Below, in pieces: positions 59,721-64,000 of a stretch of 64,000 bases of DNA. Where the stretch lies: the NCBI GenBank assembly GCA_020633205.1, contig JACKEB010000011.1, positions 372,001-436,000 of the forward strand. Direction: 5' to 3'. Position 1 is the stretch's first letter, and each line of letters begins with the position of its first letter. The translations under genes and the position numbers were made by a program. Below the pieces are notes generated by a model, which worked only from the letters and a program-made list of their open reading frames with translations, had not been told where the DNA came from and made no database searches. Source of the stretch: Polyangiaceae bacterium. Lineage in GTDB: Bacteria > Myxococcota_A > Polyangia > Polyangiales > Polyangiaceae.

Positions 59721-60764
59721 TCAACCCTTCTTTGAACGCTTCCTCTTCGCTCGCGGAGCCTGCAGCTGCTTCGTCACCCGCTCGAACTCGGCGTCGATGG
59801 CGCGGGGCTTCGCATCCTCCAGCTCTCGATAGCGAGCGTACTCTTGCTCTGCCTTGGCCCGTGCCGTCTCCGCGGAGATCTTGCCCGCGTGGTCCAGCAG
59901 CTGGCGCCCCGTTGCCTTGAGGAAATCATCCAGCTTGACGATCCAGTCCTGCATCGTCATCTGCTTGCGCTCCAGGGCCTGTAGCTCCGCATACTCGATG
60001 TACAAGCTCACGATGCGCTGCAGCACTTGCAGCTCGGACTCCTCCAGGTAGTTCTTTGCCACACTCGCGTCGGCTTTGTGAATCACCCCTCCGGGTCGCG
60101 TCGTGCGCATGCCCATCTGCGGCTTGGTCCCGTCAGCCCGCTCATGCACTACTTCCGCTGCCGTGCGGCCGTGGCTGGCGTAGTGCATCTTGTTCTGCAC
60201 CGTCGCAAAGAAGCGCTGCGTCAGCTCCGCGCTCGGCTGGTAGTCTACGCTGGTCGCGTAGATCTCCAGCACCTTCTGGTAAAAGCGCCGCTCGGAAGCG
60301 CGGATATCCCGAATCCGCTCGAGCAGCTCATCGAAGTAGTCGAGGTGCCCCGGCCCGGGCGGGTTCTTCAGCCGCTCGTCATCCAGCGCGAAGCCCTTGA
60401 CCAGGTACTCCCGGAGCCGCGCCGTCGCCCACTGCCGAAACTGCGTTCCCCGCTGGCTCCGCACCCGGTAGCCAACCGCCAGGATCGCTTCCAGGCTGTA
60501 GTGCTCGATTTCGCGAGAAACCTCACGATTTCCCTCACTTCGAACTATCCGGAATTTCCGGATAGTTGCCTCGGGGCTGAGCTCCCCCTCTTCGAAGATG
60601 TTCTTCAGGTGCTCATTGATGGTGCGCACGTCCTTCTGGAACAGCTCCGCGATCAACGCCTGACTCAGCCACAGCGACTCGTCCTCGAAGCGACACTGAA
60701 TGCGCGTCCGCCCGTCCTCGGTTTGATAAAGGATGATCTCCGAGGTGGGCGGGGGGGAGGTCAC
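59721..60764 (-). CDS. rhuM: RhuM-family protein in a type I restriction locus
   Basis: This 347-residue protein starts at GTG with GAGGAG upstream. The N-terminal domain IILYQTEDGRTRIQCRFEDESLWLSQALIAELF matches the RhuM family (virulence RhuM). It is followed by ATIRKFRIVRSEGNREVSREIEHYSLEAILAVGYRV. A helical C-terminus with KNYLEESELQVLQRIVSLYIEYAELQALE follows, then a Lys/Arg tail. The family's function is not settled, but members occur repeatedly inside type I restriction loci between hsdS and hsdR, as here. A regulatory or DNA-binding role in defence is inferred. Confidence 0.88.
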   Translation of the reverse strand: MTSPPPTSEIILYQTEDGRTRIQCRFEDESLWLSQALIAELFQKDVRTINEHLKNIFEEGELSPEATIRKFRIVRSEGNREVSREIEHYSLEAILAVGYRVRSQRGTQFRQWATARLREYLVKGFALDDERLKNPPGPGHLDYFDELLERIRDIRASERRFYQKVLEIYATSVDYQPSAELTQRFFATVQNKMHYASHGRTAAEVVHERADGTKPQMGMRTTRPGGVIHKADASVAKNYLEESELQVLQRIVSLYIEYAELQALERKQMTMQDWIVKLDDFLKATGRQLLDHAGKISAETARAKAEQEYARYRELEDAKPRAIDAEFERVTKQLQAPRAKRKRSKKG

Positions 60765-60843
60765 GCGTGGACGCTCCTCGCCTGATGTCGTCGCTCCGTT
60801 TCGTGGGCGAGTCGCTTGGTGTGGCTGAGGCGGTGATTGGGTT

Positions 60844-62229
60844 TCACGCCGTTGCCTCGAGGATACGTTCGGCGCTCTTCACGGAGAGCTCGCCGGAGAG
60901 CAGCTTGGGGAGGAGTGTGTCGCGGAGTTGAGCGAGGGTTTGCGATTCGCCCTGACTGGCGTGGATGCGCCCCCAAAGCGAAGCAACGCTTTTCTCGAAT
61001 CGTGAGACCAAGGCGGATGGAGGCTGAAGCACGGGATAGTCAGGGAAGTCCTTCAGCCAAATCCGGTCGACCGTTGAACCCGGGGCCCTGTGCGCTCGAA
61101 GGAACTCTTGGAATGGCCTTGAGACGAACCAGTGAAACAGAAAGTGGCTGTCGCTCTCCTCAGCTCGAGGTCTGACTAGCGCGGTGCGCCGGCCCAAACA
61201 GCAGCGGAGCCCCGGAGGTATCAGCGCGAAGAAGCCAAGCGTCGCCTCGTACGTGAACACGATGTCATTGTGTTGCGGAACTACGCGCTTCGTCCACCGC
61301 GGCCAGTCGGACTCTGCAATATGCCGAATGTTTGAAAGGTCTAGTGAAGTAGGCCGGAAGTTCCGAATGCCAAGAAAGACGGCGCCGCTTTCAGCTTCCG
61401 GAGGGGTCGCGTGCGGGCCATCGAAGAGGCCGTCGCAGACGTCACTCACGCGAACGTGTGTCCACCCCTTCGGGATCTCCCCCAGCTCCGACTCCTCGAA
61501 CTCACTCGGAAACAGTTTCGCCGTCTCAGCATCCATCCCACTCGGTTTCCGTCCGGCAGCCTTCGCGCGCACCGGATCGAAATCCACGAACCACGACTTG
61601 AACAACGCCCGAGCCATCTCCTCCAGCGTCTCGTTCATGCGCCGGTTGAGCTCGATCTTGTCGTCGAGACTTCCGAGGATGTTAGTGATGAGGTCGCGTG
61701 TTTTCGCATCTGGCCATGGGAGCGGCAGCTCCCTGATCTCCCGCAAGTTCAGAGTCTGCTGAACTGTCGTGTTCGACCACACGTCCATGAGGTGGCGAAT
61801 TTGTTTGCTCTGAAGACAAGCGCGCACGTACGTGGCGTCGCGCGGTTCTCGCAGCCTCATCACGGCGACAGCGCGAGCGGCATTCCAGCCCCGCATTGTC
61901 CGAGGCACCACAGCGCAAGACCCTACATTACCCACCAAGGTCATCAGGATCTCACCCCCCATCAGTTCTGTGCGCCGATATTCATGATGAACCGCGGCGG
62001 ATATTCGGTAGTCAGGGTGCGGGTTTATTCGGTTGTGGGATAGGTCTCCCGCTTTGATTAGGGGGACGCCGGTTGGGTCGTGTTCGCCTGGATACATGAC
62101 ACCAACTGAAATACCGCGGTCGTCGGAAAAGAGATCGCCAAGAGCTATGGCGCTCCAGTCACTCGGCAATTTTGTGAAGCCAGCCGTGGCGAGCAGTTCT
62201 CGTAGCGACTCCCTCGGGCTAGAAACCAT
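60844..62229 (-). CDS. hsdS: Type I restriction specificity subunit
   Basis: This 461-residue subunit has the usual two target-recognition domains separated by conserved helices. The first opens LPSDWSAIALGDLFSDDRG, with GVPLIKAGDLS. The central helix is DLITNILGSLDDKIELNRRMNETLEEMARALFKSWFVDFDPV. The second opens ELGEIPKGWTHVRVSDV and ends with SLWGRIHASQGESQTLAQLRDTLLPKLLSGELSV. Two HsdM and one HsdS form the methyltransferase that recognises a bipartite DNA site. It overlaps hsdM by 11 bases. Confidence 0.93.
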   Translation of the reverse strand: MVSSPRESLRELLATAGFTKLPSDWSAIALGDLFSDDRGISVGVMYPGEHDPTGVPLIKAGDLSHNRINPHPDYRISAAVHHEYRRTELMGGEILMTLVGNVGSCAVVPRTMRGWNAARAVAVMRLREPRDATYVRACLQSKQIRHLMDVWSNTTVQQTLNLREIRELPLPWPDAKTRDLITNILGSLDDKIELNRRMNETLEEMARALFKSWFVDFDPVRAKAAGRKPSGMDAETAKLFPSEFEESELGEIPKGWTHVRVSDVCDGLFDGPHATPPEAESGAVFLGIRNFRPTSLDLSNIRHIAESDWPRWTKRVVPQHNDIVFTYEATLGFFALIPPGLRCCLGRRTALVRPRAEESDSHFLFHWFVSRPFQEFLRAHRAPGSTVDRIWLKDFPDYPVLQPPSALVSRFEKSVASLWGRIHASQGESQTLAQLRDTLLPKLLSGELSVKSAERILEATA

Positions 62230-63889
62230 AGCCCAACCCCTTCAGATTCTGCCGAATCGCCTTCTCCAGTTTCGCCCCTTCCCTGAACTGCTCATCCAGC
62301 TTGGCCGTCAAGCGCGCCATCTTGTCGTCGAAGGGCTCATCGTCTTCCTCGACGTCTTCGGCGCCAACATATCTGCCTGGCGTCAACACATGACCGTGAG
62401 TGGCAATCTCTTCGGTGCTCGCACTCTTGCAAAAGCCTGCAACGTCTTCGTACTTGCCGGCGCCGTCACCACGCCAGGCGTGATAGGTGCCCGCGATTCG
62501 CTTCAGGTCTTCGTCGGTTAGCTCGCGGTGCACGCGGTCGATTAGGCTGCCTAGTTTGCGGGCGTCGATGAACAGCGTCTCGCCCTTGCGGTTCCGCATC
62601 TTCTTTCCGCGCTCGCCGAGGCCGTTCTTCTTGTCTCGCGACAGGAACCACAGGCACACTGGGATCTGCGTGGAGTAAAAGAGCTGGCCCGGCAATGCCA
62701 CCATGCAGTCCACCAGGTCGGCCTCGATGATTGCCTTGCGGATCTCTCCTTCGCCGGATTGCTGGGAGCTCATGCTGCCATTCGCCAGCACGAAGCCCGC
62801 GGTGCCCGTCGGCGTCAGGTGGTGGATGAAGTGCTGCACCCAGGCAAAGTTCGCGTTGCCCTTCGGCGGCGTACCGAACTTCCAACGCACGTCATTGGCT
62901 AGCCCCTCTCCCCCCCAATCGCTGTCATTGAAGGGAGGGTTGGCTAACACATAGTCGGACTTCAGCTCCGTGTGTTGATCCTTGTGGAAAGAGTCACCCC
63001 ACTCGGCGCCCAAGTTCGCGTCGATGCCGCGAATGGCTAAGTTCATCTTCGCCAATCGCCAAGTCGTGGGGTTCGACTCCTGCCCATAGATGCTGATGTC
63101 CCCAATCCGGCCACCATGCGCCTCCACGAACTTCTCACTGGAGACGAACATGCCGCCGGAGCCGCAGCACGGGTCGAACACGCGCCCCTTGTAGGGTGCG
63201 AGCATCTCCACCAAGAGCTTCACCACGCACTGGGGCGTGTAGAACTGCCCGCCCTTTTTGCCTTCGGCAGAAGCGAACTCACTCAGGAAGTACTCGTAGA
63301 CGCGCCCGAGTAGATCTCGCGAACGGTTCGCCTTGTCTCCGAGGCCAATCGTACCAATCAGGTCGATCAGCTCGCCCAAGCGTCGCTTGTCGAGCGCCGG
63401 CCGCGAGTAGTCCTTGGGCAACACGCCCTTCAGCGTGACGTTGTCCTTCTCCAGGGCGCGCATGGCGTCATCCACCAACTTGCCAATCTCCGGCTGCTTC
63501 GCCTTGCCCTGCAGCGCCGGCCAGCGGGCATCCTTCGGCACCCAGAAAATATTTTCCGCGAGGTATTCGTCCCGGTCTTCAGGATCCGCGCCGCTCTCCA
63601 TCTCCGCAGTCAGCGCCGCGTGCTTCTCCTCGAACGCGTCGGAGATGTACTTGAGGAAGATCAGCCCAAGCACCACATGCTTGTACTCCGCCGCATCCAA
63701 GTTGTTGCGCAGCTTGTCCGCCGCCTGCCACAGCGTCTGCTCGAAGCCCAGGTTCGCAGCAGAGGTTGTCCCGCGCCCACCCTTGGCAGCTGCGTCCTTC
63801 TTCGGTCGCCCCCGCTTCTTCAGCGCTGTCTCGTTGCCACTCGTCTGGGCGTCTTTCGCCTTCGGCTGTGTCGTCTTGCTCTTCGCCAT
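62219..63889 (-). CDS. hsdM: Type I restriction methyltransferase subunit
   Basis: This 556-residue enzyme has a Lys/Ala-rich N-terminal leader (KSKTTQPKAKD to KDAAAKGG, residues ~1-40). HsdM_N helices follow (LWQAADKLRNNLDAAEYKHVVLGLIFLKYI). The methyltransferase domain contains motif I FDPCCGSGGMFVSS at about 237 and catalytic motif IV LANPPFND at about 315. It transfers a methyl group to adenine N6 to protect host DNA. It is the first gene of the operon and overlaps hsdS by 11 bases. Confidence 0.95.
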   Translation of the reverse strand: MAKSKTTQPKAKDAQTSGNETALKKRGRPKKDAAAKGGRGTTSAANLGFEQTLWQAADKLRNNLDAAEYKHVVLGLIFLKYISDAFEEKHAALTAEMESGADPEDRDEYLAENIFWVPKDARWPALQGKAKQPEIGKLVDDAMRALEKDNVTLKGVLPKDYSRPALDKRRLGELIDLIGTIGLGDKANRSRDLLGRVYEYFLSEFASAEGKKGGQFYTPQCVVKLLVEMLAPYKGRVFDPCCGSGGMFVSSEKFVEAHGGRIGDISIYGQESNPTTWRLAKMNLAIRGIDANLGAEWGDSFHKDQHTELKSDYVLANPPFNDSDWGGEGLANDVRWKFGTPPKGNANFAWVQHFIHHLTPTGTAGFVLANGSMSSQQSGEGEIRKAIIEADLVDCMVALPGQLFYSTQIPVCLWFLSRDKKNGLGERGKKMRNRKGETLFIDARKLGSLIDRVHRELTDEDLKRIAGTYHAWRGDGAGKYEDVAGFCKSASTEEIATHGHVLTPGRYVGAEDVEEDDEPFDDKMARLTAKLDEQFREGAKLEKAIRQNLKGLGYGF

Positions 63890-63937
63890 GGATCTCTACG
63901 TCTCGAAGTCCCGGAGCACCAGGCACTCAGTCGCGGC

Positions 63938-63966
63938 ATCCTAGGAGATTGGATCCCGCAGCTCAA
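63938..63966 (-). promoter_or_regulatory. Sigma-70-type promoter of the restriction operon
   Basis: Read on the minus strand, TTGAGC (63966-63961) and TAGGAT (63943-63938) are spaced by 17 bases. Transcription would start near 63931, giving a ~42-base leader before the hsdM ATG. The sequence right of it to 64000 shows no recognisable gene. Confidence 0.5.
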
Positions 63967-64000
63967 TGCGCGCGCTCGCAAAGCACCAAGCCCGAAGCGC

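Noticed and set aside
1..64000. CRISPR arrays, tRNA and rRNA genes, prophage
   Set aside because: No direct-repeat/spacer pattern, no cloverleaf or ribosomal signature, and no phage structural genes were seen.

Overview
The window is high-GC, densely coded bacterial DNA. Its gene style points to a large-genome member of the Myxococcota, probably Polyangia-like. The evidence is the many lipoproteins with Gly/Ser/Ala-rich linkers, a Ser/Thr kinase with a C-terminal membrane anchor, an ECF sigma factor encoded next to a membrane protein, PilZ and DUF4388 regulators, and Cys-rich repeat proteins. No rRNA, tRNA or taxonomic marker was seen, so this is an inference. Nothing looks plasmid- or phage-borne except one group II intron and a type I restriction locus. 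A perfect parS centromere sequence inside bioF suggests a chromosomal position in the origin-proximal half.

Layout. 1-4280: a probable partial gene at the left edge, then a divergent pair of sodium-coupled transporters (an NhaC-type antiporter and an AGCS amino-acid symporter). 4375-~6415: a group II intron with its reverse transcriptase/maturase. 6442-12284: an envelope cluster with a beta-barrel-like protein, an ECF sigma factor, a membrane partner, two lipoproteins and a small outer-membrane-like protein. 13030-17692: a giant Cys-rich repeat lipoprotein and a convergent Ser/Thr kinase. 17984-19683: a DAHP-synthase-like protein that has lost its catalytic core, coupled to prephenate dehydrogenase. 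19757-21278: three lipoproteins in a row that share the mature N-terminus LNPQPEPP after the lipidated Cys. 21359-24306: a cyclic-nucleotide-binding protein, a PilZ protein, a GNAT acetyltransferase and ribulose-phosphate epimerase. 24303-26210: a putative metallopeptidase lipoprotein and an unknown protein. 26364-30583: a MoxR / DUF58 / transglutaminase operon. 30916-33403: a lone ABC ATPase, then bioF-bioD.

33404-34879 is a long non-coding stretch with a 13-bp minisatellite. It is followed by a TetR regulator, zapA, an outer-membrane-like protein, a lipoprotein, a shikimate kinase/dehydroquinate synthase fusion, a DUF167 protein and dapF. dapF heads a run into two multidomain signalling proteins (40879-44158). 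After an isopropylmalate/isocitrate-type dehydrogenase comes a 1514-residue receiver/DUF4388 membrane protein (45450-49994). 50075-55131: a degenerate sulfatase-like lipoprotein, two further lipoproteins and a small-protein/nucleotidyltransferase pair. 55137-56474: a duplicated FMN-reductase-type protein. 56620-63889: a complete type I restriction-modification locus (hsdM, hsdS, a RhuM-family gene, hsdR) read leftwards from a good promoter at the right edge.

Pathway links. tyrA, the DAHP-synthase-like protein and the aroK-aroB fusion all belong to aromatic amino-acid synthesis but lie in separate places. bioF and bioD are consecutive biotin steps. The MoxR/DUF58/transglutaminase trio is a familiar but poorly understood envelope module. 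The strongest candidates for a second look are the parS site embedded in bioF, the DAHP-synthase pseudoenzyme joined to tyrA, the LNPQPEPP lipoprotein trio, the Cys-rich module shared by two surface lipoproteins, and the small-protein/nucleotidyltransferase pair.
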